Shown here in pieces: positions 22,101 to 33,900 of a DNA stretch of 64,000 nt. The position numbers and the translations under genes were made by a program. Within the stretch, counting starts at the first letter, position 1. Every line of letters starts with the position of its first letter. The DNA is from Ianthella basta (taxonomy: Eukaryota; Porifera; Demospongiae; Verongiida; Ianthellidae), in assembly GCA_964019415.1 (NCBI GenBank), contig OZ025873.1, positions 2,668,982 to 2,732,981 of the forward strand, written 5' to 3'. The notes beneath the pieces were generated by a model. It saw nothing but the letters and a program-made list of their open reading frames with translations. It was not told where the DNA came from and did not search any database.

Positions 22101-24769
22101 CTGCATGTTACGAAACACAAATACAAAGGATAAAAGTGATATACGTACAATCTCATGCACTGAAGCTCACATTACGTAGACTAACAAGAAAGCCTGAATA
22201 CAGGCCAGTTGTGGTGCAATGGATGCCACGAGTTGAGTGCCAGCAAGAATAGCAATAAAGTAGACACAGCTGCACAAGGACCATACGAGAAGTTGAACAA
22301 AGTGTAATGGAGAGTGCAGTTGGTGCAGGTATAATCTGACATCACCGCAATGTGATATATGTTGTTTCTGTGGAGTTACTTAGCAATCACGCATACTTGG
22401 GTCCATGCACAAGGAAATTAGAATGTAGAGTGAATTCCACAGAAAAAAGGGGCGTTAGCTACATGTGCTGTATACATGTGGTGTATAGTAATGAGTTACT
22501 ATTACTTGTTCCTATGCTTTTCACTGGAGATTCTTAAAAGCCTTCAAATTTTAAAAGAAACATGTAATACACTAGTACGTACATTAGGGAATACACACTA
22601 GACTCAATAGCTGACATGGTCCCGATCGAAGGGTTCAGCAGCTGCAGTTTCAAAGCATACAGCTGCAGCTGCCGAATCATACGTCACAAATGAAGAGTAC
22701 CCTGTTTTGTACTGTTAATTATAATCATGAAGTGTACTGTGCTATATACAGGTCGATGGTGGCCCTGCGTGAAGGTCCATTGTGGGAACACTTCCTGTAT
22801 ATATTGTCTTGAATGCTGGCAATATTCCAGTCGGCTGCACTGTCAGCAGTTAATTGGGGGTAGCAGGCAAGAAGCTCTGTGCTCCAATGGCTGTAGCTTA
22901 TATAAAGCTGACCTTAAACTCTCATACTACCTCTCTCGCTATGGAGGTGCAATGTACACATCTACACTTGCAACAGATGATGTTGGATGTGTACACACAT
23001 GAGTCGATGTTCAGTAGGCCTTTTAACAGTCTCCCAATTTGTTGGCTTTCCAAACCTGTCTCGCAATACTGTAATTCATCTTCTATATCACTACAGTACA
23101 TTGGCCCAACCATAGAGCAGCCACAACAACTGCTCAGTGACAACTGCTCAACCCATATATGCATGGCATGTGCAAACTGTAAACTGAGAGGCCCTGGAAG
23201 TGCATGTGTGGGGGGAGGGGACAAAGGAGTGGTCTAGACAATTTGCACATGATTTGCAACCAATGAATGAAGCTTAATGTCCTGAAAAGATATGCTACAG
23301 CCAAGAACTTCGGTAATAATATTCATAGTCTAAGAGTGCAATTGCATAGAACCTAAGAATTGTATAGCCGACACCAGAGTTCTTCAACTTTCTTGCCATC
23401 ACCTCAACTCAATAGAGTATGTCCAGCCACCTCAAAGGTATGGTGAAGTGGGGAAATTTGGACTATCATTTCAACATAGCAACTATTTTTACATTGCAAT
23501 GTGCATAAACATGGCTCATACATGGAAGACAAAGTTACTGTCTTAAAGCGTATGCACTCCAGTACGCCAACCCATACGTAAGTAGCTATAAGAATGTACA
23601 CCCAGTCTGTGCACAGGCCTGTATGTAACCCGTTGTACAGCACACTCCCCACAAGGAAAATATTATGTATGTGAAAGCGTCCATTGCAAGAATGACTACC
23701 TAGCCCTTTGATAGTCATCATGCTGGCACGCTTCCACCATTTTAATGGCATCATTTGTAAGGCGTGGTCCAGGCCCATACATCAGTCATGAGGGTTAACA
23801 TATTTCAGACTTACTCTGGCTTCCTACCTGTTCCCGCCCATCAGCCAGCCAAATCAGTCAAGACAGAGGTAGCTATATTACCCAACACGAATTAACCATG
23901 CGTGCTTAAAATCTGCTTCAGTTCAAGCACGTTGTCCTGCCCATTACTCTTAGCAAAGCTGCTTGCATTGTAATGAATGCCCTAGTTTACTTCACACAAT
24001 CCCACGATAAATTTGTTATGTGCCGTGGCATAGGCTATTGATGTTACTTCCAACACTACATATAGTGTTCATTGACAAATAACCCATCAGGTTAGCAGGA
24101 AGCCAATTTTCGTAGCCCTAAACGATGGCAATTTTGTGAACAGTGCAATCACAGTTGGCCTGAAATAAGCGAAGCGACGAAGAAGAAAAGCTGGAAGCTT
24201 TTATCATGAACCCTTTCCTGGGACTTGTCCATGTAGCGAGAAAACGGGCAACTATGAACATGTACCACTGGGCGTGACGTCTTCGGCCACTTCCGGCTTT
24301 GGCCATGTCACATCTGAGCCGCCTACTCAACGGGCTGTTAGAAGGGGCGCTGTGCAACCGCGCAGCGCCTGTTCTACCGCGTCTAACACCATCTCAGGTA
24401 TCTTTTAGAAGGCGTCTCCCGCAAAATAGACGTTCTACAGCAATATATGCTGACAAGTGGATACGACAAAGAACGCAGTGAAACACTCTGCAAAAGACGT
24501 CAACGTCCTTCAGGACAAGCTCCAAACCCCTTCCTATCGGCACAAACTCTTACTGCACATGTTAACACACTCATCGCCATACAAACGAGTACATCACTCT
24601 CGATATTAACCACCAAAGTCAAGCTATTTCCCCCCAGTACTGCGGCATAGCCATATACAACGAAAGCACCAAAACTGCACGAAGCAACCAGCTCAACATG
24701 TGCGCATATGACCAACAACATATATATGATCGATGATCAATGATAACAACTTTATTTAACTTAACATAC
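22101..24769. other. Stretch without a supported coding exon
   Basis: No domain-bearing frame seen. On the plus strand a short frame at 24305-24397 begins MSHLSRLLNGLLEGALCNRA, is Arg-rich, and ends at a possible donor (CAGGTATCT). It might be the first exon of a mitochondrial-type protein, but no following exon was found before the opposing gene at 25.3 kb. Confidence 0.4.
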
Positions 24770-24779
24770 CTTGGGCCAT
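24770..24779 (-). CDS. Candidate first exon of the ROCO-CARD gene
   Basis: ATGGCCCAAG followed by GTATGTTAAG gives M-A-Q and ends in phase 1, which is the phase required by the acceptor at 22100. It would produce MAQAQMKVTKC. A ten-base exon could arise by chance, so this is only a candidate. Confidence 0.25.
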
Positions 24780-25321
24780 CTCTTTGCGATCACGGCCGAA
24801 CACCGTCTGATCTCTCCAGTCAGTGTTCTGCTTTCCGTATACCCACCAATGTACATATACGGCTGACGACGGAAGAATCCAAGTGATCGATGGTAATTAC
24901 GTTAACCACTTCCAGCCCTAGTCTGGCTCGCTAGACTATATTCCAGCTGCATGCGCATGCACATGCATCTCTCTACAAGAGCCTCTTATGCGTCACGTAC
25001 ATATACCACATTAACGGGGCTGGCACAAGAGAAAATATAATTATAGTGGTGCTGCAATAAATCGTAAGCAGTACATACTAATCCTATAAAATTACAGTTA
25101 TTATTCTGCTATAATTTATTAATAATTGGGTGATTATGCATATAACATCTGCATCATGTCATGTAAAAGTATACGATGCCACACATGCATGCATATACAA
25201 AAGCAACATTAGGATGTATATATATCGCGGTTGCACCATGCACCAATTATTATGCATGGTGCCACGCATGCATGCATACAAAGTAAGTACATGATTTGTG
25301 CAGGTCCAGCTCTATAGAGCA

Positions 25322-27960
25322 CTACTTAAACCACTCAAATTGTCCACGCACTACCTTCTGTTCTTCCAATGTCTTGAGACATTGTCCCCAGAATCTACGA
25401 CCCGCTAGTCGAAATGCAGCAATGTGTGAATCATCACCGGGATGTATCTTACATGGAAACCCCCACACCAATGATGTTTTCAATACCTCAGTGGAGCCGC
25501 TGTAGATGTTGGTGAATACATTGCCGATGCTCTCATGTATTCCCTCCTTGACTGTACGCAGCTGGCCAGTCTTGGTTAGTTCTTGCACAGATTCCTCTGA
25601 ATCCAATCTGACTTCAATACACGATTTTTGTTCTATCAAGTGCACCCTTCCTGTGAATCCCTCGTGTGTGAAGGCAACATGAGTGCGTCCAAATGGGATC
25701 ACAGTCCAGCCTAACCCGGTCACCAGCTCACTGATCAAACAGCAATACAGAGAGCTGGGTAGGTAACACACCTTCATGACTGTCTGTGACACCACTGTGA
25801 TGAAGACTGGGGCAGCACTTCCAGGAATCTCCATTGATTGAGTTGTCTCTGGCAAGGCAGCTGGGACCACATAACTGTCCAAATCACTCAACCTTGCAAC
25901 AATTCTAAGGTCTGACAGTATCAAGAGAATCTGGTCAATGTGTTGGTGGCCAATGGATCTGTTCTGACAACGTGCCTTGATACTCTCTACAGTCTTGTCC
26001 ACTTCCTCTCTGACATGGAGCAAATCTCCCTTCCTTTCGGAATCACCCAGCAGTGCCTCCGCAGTACTCACTAGGAAGTGAACCTGTCTACCTATAAACA
26101 GCCGTCTTTTGGCTTCCAAAGTTGCAGCATCCTGGCTTTCTTCAGGGTCTAACTTGTATTTCTCTGCCAGATCCTTCATTCTTTGGCGTAGCAACTCAAG
26201 TACCACTTCAGCAGGCTCCTGGTGTAGCTTTGCCATAGTCTCCTCTACTTCCTGCAGCACTTCCTCCAAGTTTTGCTGCATGCTTCTATCGTTGTCTTCC
26301 ATTCTTTGTAAAACACTGCTCTTTTTCACAATCCTTCCTCCTGGCTCCAGTTTCTGTTGCTGAATTTCACCTTCACTCACATCATCCTCACCATGCCTGA
26401 CCTCAGTGGTGGCACCTTGGGCTTGGTGTAGGTCCTCATTGATTTCCTCCCTTGCAGCCATCAGGAAGTCTGAGGTAGCTGAAAAGAGGTAATCTGGGTC
26501 TATGAACACCAGGCTGTCCTCCTTTCTGCAGCCACTGGGCACCTTGTGGTAGAAGAGGCTCAATATGTGGAACAGCCATAGCAAGGTGTCTAGGTCTTCA
26601 CTGGGCGACTCTTCCTTGACATAGCCTCTTTTACGGGCCTCCTCCAGCAGCTTTGAATACTTGCAGCAGCGCACTTCCATGCCATCCATGACCACCTTCA
26701 GCAGCATCCAAGACAGAGGTACCTTCACAGACATCTCCATGGATTTGTCCTGGACCTTCAACCGAAGGGTGGAGATGTACTTCTTGTCCTCTTCTTCCTG
26801 CTCCATACCCGCCAGGGTGTTGTCCACAGCCCAGAATGACCGACCTTCAGTGTCATATTGAACAAACTGGCGATAAGATTTGTCGCCAATCTCCTCCTCA
26901 ATCATCCCATCTACAGCCTTCAGAAATTGCTCGTCTCCTGCAGGTATACAGTCCTTATGTGTGCCCACAATGAAGATTTTGGGTGCTTCTGGGTGGAATT
27001 GCAGATGATCCTTGGCCTGAGGGGGATTCATCCCAAATGCACAGATGCTCTCCAGCGGGTGCTGGATGACTGCACTCCTGAAGTATTCAAGCTGCTTCTG
27101 GCCATTCATCTGGGAGAAGTCCTTTAGACTGAACACCACTAAGTACACGCTTGGTGTGGTGATGAGGACAGGGTGGATCTCGTGATAGATGACTTGTCCC
27201 CCTGTGTCAATAAAGTGGATGAGCTGAGTTTCACCAAGGACCTTTCCCTTCCTGTCCTTCAGAAATTCATTCAGGGCTTCACTGCTGCATGCACTAGCCA
27301 AGGCTTGCACACCTTGCATAAGTGTTCCAGTTTTCAGATCACTGGCTGAGGTATTAGTGGGCATGACTGAGGGTGGGGAACCATGGTGTGTGGGCGAGTG
27401 GAGGGCTCCATCATGTATGGCTGTGGGTGGGGCTCCGACTGTGGTTGTGGCTAGGTTCCCATTGACCGTGGTTGTGGCTGGGTTCCCATCAAGTGTGGTT
27501 GTAGCCTGGTTTCCATTGAGTGTGGGTGGGGATAGGGTAGAATCGTATGTGGTTGTGGGCGGGCTTTCATCGAGTGTGGCTGTGGGCGTGGCTTCACCAG
27601 ATGTGTCTCTGGGTGGGGAACCAAGTGTGGGGCTAGGCGGAGTAACATCAATTGTTGGGATGGTGATAACAGCCCTGATCACTTTCCCGCGCTGCTCCTC
27701 TTCTGAGACCAATTTCCAGAGATCTTCAGCTCCTCCCACCTTTTGCCCCACACACTCCACCCACTCCGGTGCCTCCATGACATCTGTGCTGACTGTCCCC
27801 CCCTTCACGTCCCACTTCTGTCCAGTGAGGAGGTGTTTGAGACAGGTCTTGCCTTTGCGGGGAGGGCCAATTGTCGTACACTTTGTGATCTTCAGGGTGA
27901 CAGTGGCCTGGTTACGAACCACGACAGCATAGCGTTCTTCAAAGGTATGTAAGTCTTCAC
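25322..27960 (-). CDS. ROCO-like GTPase-COR exon with coiled-coil insertion
   Basis: 2639 nt open to a stop, 879 codons plus split first codon. It opens GEDLHTFEERYAVVVRNQ and has a full P-loop (GPPRKGKT), a G3 box (DTGGQVIYHE) and G4 (VGTHKD). Between P-loop and G3 lies a Pro/Thr-rich tract of about 100 residues encoded by a decaying repeat. After the COR-like part (VPLSWMLLKVVMDGME) there is a Glu/Gln-rich stretch of about 120 residues (EEVLQEVEETMAKLHQEPAE) that looks like a coiled coil and is absent from the two paralogues. It ends FEWFK. Likely an active GTP-binding switch in a large cytosolic scaffold. Confidence 0.85.
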
Positions 27961-30900
27961 CTGTACAAGAAACAGAAACAATCATTGAAATTTGGTCTCA
28001 AGTAATAAGCTATACATATGTTCAGAAACATGCACAGAGCACATACACAGAACTCGCACATGTATACTTGGCTCCAGCCAGCTTATCTAAACGTTTCTGT
28101 AGGCTTGTGATGACTTCTAATGTCATACACATGGTAGTGCAGAGATTCAGTGCCATTGACTGCTAAGTCTCATCTCAGAAGTCATAACAGCAAACGTTGG
28201 TAGGAGTGCATAATGAGTAAAAAACGAAAGGAGGTTTACTCATTATGCGCTCCTGACATTAGTTAAACTACCTAATTTGCAATGTTTCATGAAAAACGTT
28301 TTCGGTGCACTCATGATGTCAGTTGGTGCTCAGAATAAATAAAGTGCTTACATGGAAGTTCATTGAGGTTAATTGGCAGGGATAAAAAATTCCTGAACCA
28401 TATTTATATCCTATCAAAAATTATTAGGCTATCAGCCTGCAGTGCTGATGTTACAGCTTGCGAGCCCATGACAGGGAACAGCATTGACATCATGGTGACT
28501 GTGCACATGCTTGATTCTCCTCACTGGTCTAAGAGTAGCCTCGTACCCAGGCCTTCAATAACAAGTAAAGGTCTGGTATGCACTGTTCACGCACACACAA
28601 AATTATTAACCAACTTTTGGTTAATATAGAATATTCCAGTGTCTTCTGTGTCACAAACGAGTACGAAAGATGACAAAATTACATACGCTTTGATATCTAG
28701 ACTAAACTTCTGCACAGTCCGCAAACTCTGCATAGTGCCTCTAGCCAATTTCGAAGCCATTGCTTTGGCCATACAATGCTTACTTGCAGTGCGTGTAAAT
28801 CTCGTATCCAGACTTTTGCCGCCTGGGAGAAATGACTCAAAGGCCTGGGTATGAGGCTAGGGTGCACATAGCCTTGTACCCAGGCCTTCAAAAGGCCGGG
28901 GAAAAGGGAAGTTTCGTTTCATATCTTCCCCGGCGGTTTGCAGCTGCAATGGCCTGGGTACAAGTTACGAGGCACTAGAGTTTGCGACGCACAATATATA
29001 TTGACGTTATTTTACGTCACATCCACATTACTATTATGCACACAAACAGTGCATACTAGGCCTTCATTTTTTATTGAAGGCCTGGGTACAAGGCTAGTCT
29101 GAGAGTTGTGTAAAAATTGGTTTCTTTAGATTGTCATGGTGAGACACCTGTGATGAGACTTCCAGCGGCAGCAACCCCATGCACCACAAGGTCAATCTCT
29201 GACGTGGCTCTTGTGGGCTCAACTAAATGTACACATTGTAGGACTGGAGCAGTGGAGCTGGTTCCGTTTCTTATCATATAACTTGCAGTCACCTGGCAAG
29301 CACTTTGATCTATGTTTAATCTGCCCTTAAACAGCTGCTGTCATGCTGACGCATAAATGGTATGTGTGCCAGGCACCCATATGGATAAGGATGCTCATCT
29401 TTCTTACCCCCTTGCTTGCAGCCCCCTCCAACCTGAAGACCACCAGAGATACCCACACAGACATATTACAGCACTGTAAGCGTAGGTAATCAGTGGTGTA
29501 ATAATGTATCTATATATTAATGTGCTAGTTCGACCGTCCGTCCGACCGAGTAGATTAACACTTCTCCCGCAGCGTGCGTGCGTGCGATCCACGTGAAACT
29601 CCGGATTATTACGGGGCGACATACGGAGAGTGTCATAAGGGGGTAGACTGAAGAGGAGTCGCTGGGCCCGAGGAGAGGGCTGCAAGAATTCCCTCCTTTA
29701 GGGAATTAGACGCCATGTTTTTCGCTGGCTACACTACAGGCAATGAAGGAGCGCCAGTTGCGTAGAAGCCCGCAGAAGGCGGGCTCCTTTGTGACGCGCT
29801 ACACTAGAGGCAATGAAGGAGAGCCGTAGTGTAGAAGCCCACAGAAGGCTGTCTCTTCCATATTATAATGTGAAAAGGAGAAGACAAAAGGGAAGGGAGA
29901 GGGAGGCAGAGAGGAGCAGGAGGAGGAGGGAGGAGCAGCAAGATGCTGACAGGGAGAGGGAGGCAGAGAGGGGAAGGAGGAGGGAGGCGCAGCAAGAAGC
30001 TGACAGGGAGAGGGAGGCAGAGAGGGGCAGGAGGAGGAGGGAGTAGCAGCAAGATGCTGACAGGGAGAGGGAGGCAGAGAGGAGCAGGAGGAGGAGGAAG
30101 GAGCAGCAAGATGCTGACCAGAGAGGGACAAGTGCAAGGGTGAGGCAGCAACAGAGAAGAGCTATTATACCAGCTGTTACTGGGAGTGGCAGAGTCTACC
30201 TGGGGCCCATGACTACAGTGTGTCACCATTGGAAACACCATCATAGAAGTGCTGTGGGAGGAGCACTGTCGTGGGATCACTGTCGTTGGAGGGCCGTCGC
30301 CACTGTGTGGCGGGTACTCGCTAGTGAACTATAATTTCTACAGTACTAAACTTTCACACTTTCACCACATCACACAGCGAACAGTGGTGTAATAATCATC
30401 TCTGTGGTGACTACTTCTATTGCCACATAGAACCCCCCAATTAGCATACCAAATGCCACAGAGGAAATAGGCTGAAGGCAAAGGATCATACAAAAAGGGG
30501 CAAGCAGTACACACAGAGAGGAGTGGCACAGAATGGTGGCATTCCTTTGCTATAGCCAGTCTGTCTCTTCACACAGCCCATAAATGTTTTGTTCATGGCT
30601 TAACATAATGCGAAACATGTTGAACACATACATCCCCAAAATAAAAACATGAAACCAAAAAATCATCAATCAGCAAATGTTTAGTAAATTTAAAATTTAT
30701 GTTCCATTCGGTATGATGTGACCTAGCTAGGCCTCTAATAATTCAGCCGGCAGGCAGGGTTGATACACTATTGCTAGGCTAGTGAGGTACACACATGTAC
30801 GTACCTGAAACATTACACAAACACATTGATGAGCTGAACTACATGCAGTTCATGTGTGGACACTAAATAGACACTAACCCATGTCAGTGTCTTCAGGGTC

Positions 30901-33900
30901 ATCTTCCACATCACCAGGCTGTGCTACAGTCTTTCTCAGTGCCTCCATAATTTTTGGTACAGCTGAAAAACCCTCTTTCTCCATTACATTCAAGATGAAC
31001 TCCCAAGAGCGCTGATAGCTGCCTGTGCCAGGAGCATCGTGCAACCACTCCTTGAACATGGTAGAACAGCAGTTATCCTCTCTCATAAAGCCTTCAATTT
31101 CCTGTAAACGGTCAGGGGTAACTCCCAACTGAATACCCAAAAGCTTCCACTGGAAAAGCACCTCAGGCACCACCAGATCAGAGACCTCTTTCATGGTGGG
31201 GCGCCTTGAGAGAAAAGCATCATCTGCGCAGAGGAGAAGTAATGACAGCATTTGGTATGCATCTAGCTTTGATTATTCTCAACTGGTCAGTCACTGCCTC
31301 CCAAACGACAGCACATACCCCCCACACACAAATACCCTATGCACCCAAATCATATACCGTGCTGATCCTGTTCCAATGGTACGTTTTTTGGAAAGGCCGA
31401 CAGTAGAGCTCCTTCACAAATCAGCTAGGGTGCTTTCCGTTTTCACACCAACTTCGTAGAAGCTGGTATATTTATGAAGGCGCATGTGCTGGAGTGTCAG
31501 CCTGCTCAGAGAAGCAGCACACATTTCAACTAGCTAGAAACCATGCTTCAGAATTGCAATTCATTCCTGACGGAGTTACACTTCACAGTAGTCATCCTGT
31601 GAAATCATCGTCTGTAAAAATGCTCGAAATCTTGACAAAACAAGCATGTATGACAACTCACTGGGAACCCAATTGCATATCCTCTCTAGCATCTTTCAAG
31701 CAATAGGAAATGGTGACGCAGTGCGGATTGTACAAAGCTACAAGTTGGAACTGTCTTTATGGGAGTGTTTCAGCTCTATTGATATTTTTCATATTTTCTG
31801 AAGGTTCACTAGTGCAAAGAATATATTTATGTACTATTCAAGACATTCTGAGAGGTGACCCTAGACTCGATACCTACCTTGAAAGGTAAAAATTGCCAGT
31901 ATTTGGTTAATGTTAATTTTTGCATGAACTTTACTGTAGCTACTTAGCATTGACCTTGGTTGGGTACCCTATTTTTCTACAAGATACAACAAATAGCACA
32001 TATCTTATCTTAGTTGGCTACTGACTACTAATAGGGGACACGACTAGGATCTACTGTACTAACACAAGCTAGCAGTCTGGGTCTATGTCAAAATTACCTG
32101 AAAGGAATCTGGCTTCTTTCTTAAATCCATGTTTTCTCATAATTTCTGCAGACTTATTCATTATTCCAAGAGTCTTCTTACTCTGAACTCTAGCCAAACC
32201 ATTGATGTCACTCAGCCACCTACATTCTTCAATGGTGATCAGGTGAGCTCGCTGTAGCTCAAAAAAGACTACAGAAGAACAGAGAGAAGGGCCAGGCAGG
32301 CACACATAAGATTGAGAATACAACTACGTCAAACACAAGCTCATACACGTCTCATCTGCCAATTTCCCACAATTGTCAACAGAGCTGTATAGTACATAGA
32401 CAGTAATATATTCTGATGATAAAACATGCATTTCTGGAGAAAGGTGTCGGGATTCATACCATCAATTAACAATGTAGCATAAACTGTAAAAGTAGAAATG
32501 GCTCGATCAAGTGTACACACATGCCACTTCTACAGAACAATTTAATGGGTAGTTGCATGCACTGAGCTTTCCCACACTAAAGACAGTTAGGCAAAGCTTA
32601 GCATGTTGCACTATCTGTGTTCTTTGCTGGTCCTGTTACTTGTCCACAGTAGAGGTGAAAATCTGTGAGCAGCCATTTTAGCAGCAGATCGAACTGTCTG
32701 GAATTTTGGGAGAGATTTATAGCATCGCAATGGCCCATGTACCAGATGCTGTCCCAGTACGGATTACCCAGTGTCCGCATTTCAAGGGGAAATCTATATT
32801 GCCAGTATAGGACATGAAGTGAGACTTCTCAGCTGGCTCGGGCATCAGAAAGGGTTGGTTCTCTAATACCAGCTTCACAACAGGGTTGAAAACCTTGCCG
32901 ACGTTTCGACCAAATGCTTCACCCTGAAGAAGACCAGAGCATCTGGTCGAAACGTCGGCAAGGTTTTCAACCCTGTTGTGAAGCTGGTATTAGAGAACCA
33001 ACCCTTTCAGTATAGGACATATCATCGAGACATCTATTAGTGTCCACACAATCGAGGTGTCGCTTTTCAGGGGTGCCGACTAGGCAGGGTTCCACTGTAT
33101 ACTTCTTGCATACCATAGGAAAAGGAAGTAGGGCCTGCATGGTCCACTTACCAGCAAGTACTCTGAACTCTTTCCGAAATTTAAACCCAGATCTCTGTAA
33201 AATGTACTCAGTTCTGGTGACTACTTCAGCTGGTTTGCGAATCAGTACTTCAAGAAGACAAGTGGGGTCCAACAAAATCCTGCAACCTGCACTTGTGCCC
33301 AGGCCTGATCGTCCTAGCTCAGAAATAACTGGAGAGAGGAGAAGGGGAATAGTCACACATTAGAATGTGCACAATATGGACCACAACACCATATACAAGA
33401 ACTCGTCAAGCATCCCTCAGCAGTGAGGGAGGCTCAAACAGATTGAACTAGCATCGTTTCGATGAATTACATATTGGTGTTCAGCAACGCCATCAACAGT
33501 GCTGCTATTATACTAATTTAAATCCATTCTCATGTACAATAATACAAAGGTGTCCTCATGACATGTTAGTATCAAACATTTGTAACTGGGAACGTGGGAA
33601 GCCTTTAGCCAGAAGGCACTTCTCCAAGGCACCCACAGTACAGTACATACAACATAACACACACACACACAGTGGGCCAGTGTTCTCCCCAGAACATAAG
33701 GGTACAGTTGACCAACAGTCATCTGAGGAGCGGCTAGTGGATAGTTGGGATAGGGTGGCACTTTCGCGTGCACAGTGCATTAGCCGAATGCAGGAAGAGC
33801 ATTGTGACACAGTGTGTATGCATGCAAACGCTATTGCCCACACCACATGACTAGTGGCACTGTGCCTTTCAAGGAGGGTACAGTGCCATGTTTACAGCCT

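Larger units (their letters stand above)
27961..30878 (-). other. Proposed intron with interspersed palindromes and a purine-rich repeat
   Basis: Holds inverted motifs of the type CCTTGTACCCAGGCCTTCA at 28.54, 28.87-28.97 and 29.06-29.10 kb, a short tandem duplication at 29.73-29.86 kb and an AGG-rich minisatellite at 29.88-30.12 kb. No exon is supported. Confidence 0.5.

Noticed and set aside
29804..30280. Leu/Pro/Ser-rich minus-strand frame
   Set aside because: It is the shadow of the purine-rich minisatellite at 29.88-30.13 kb.
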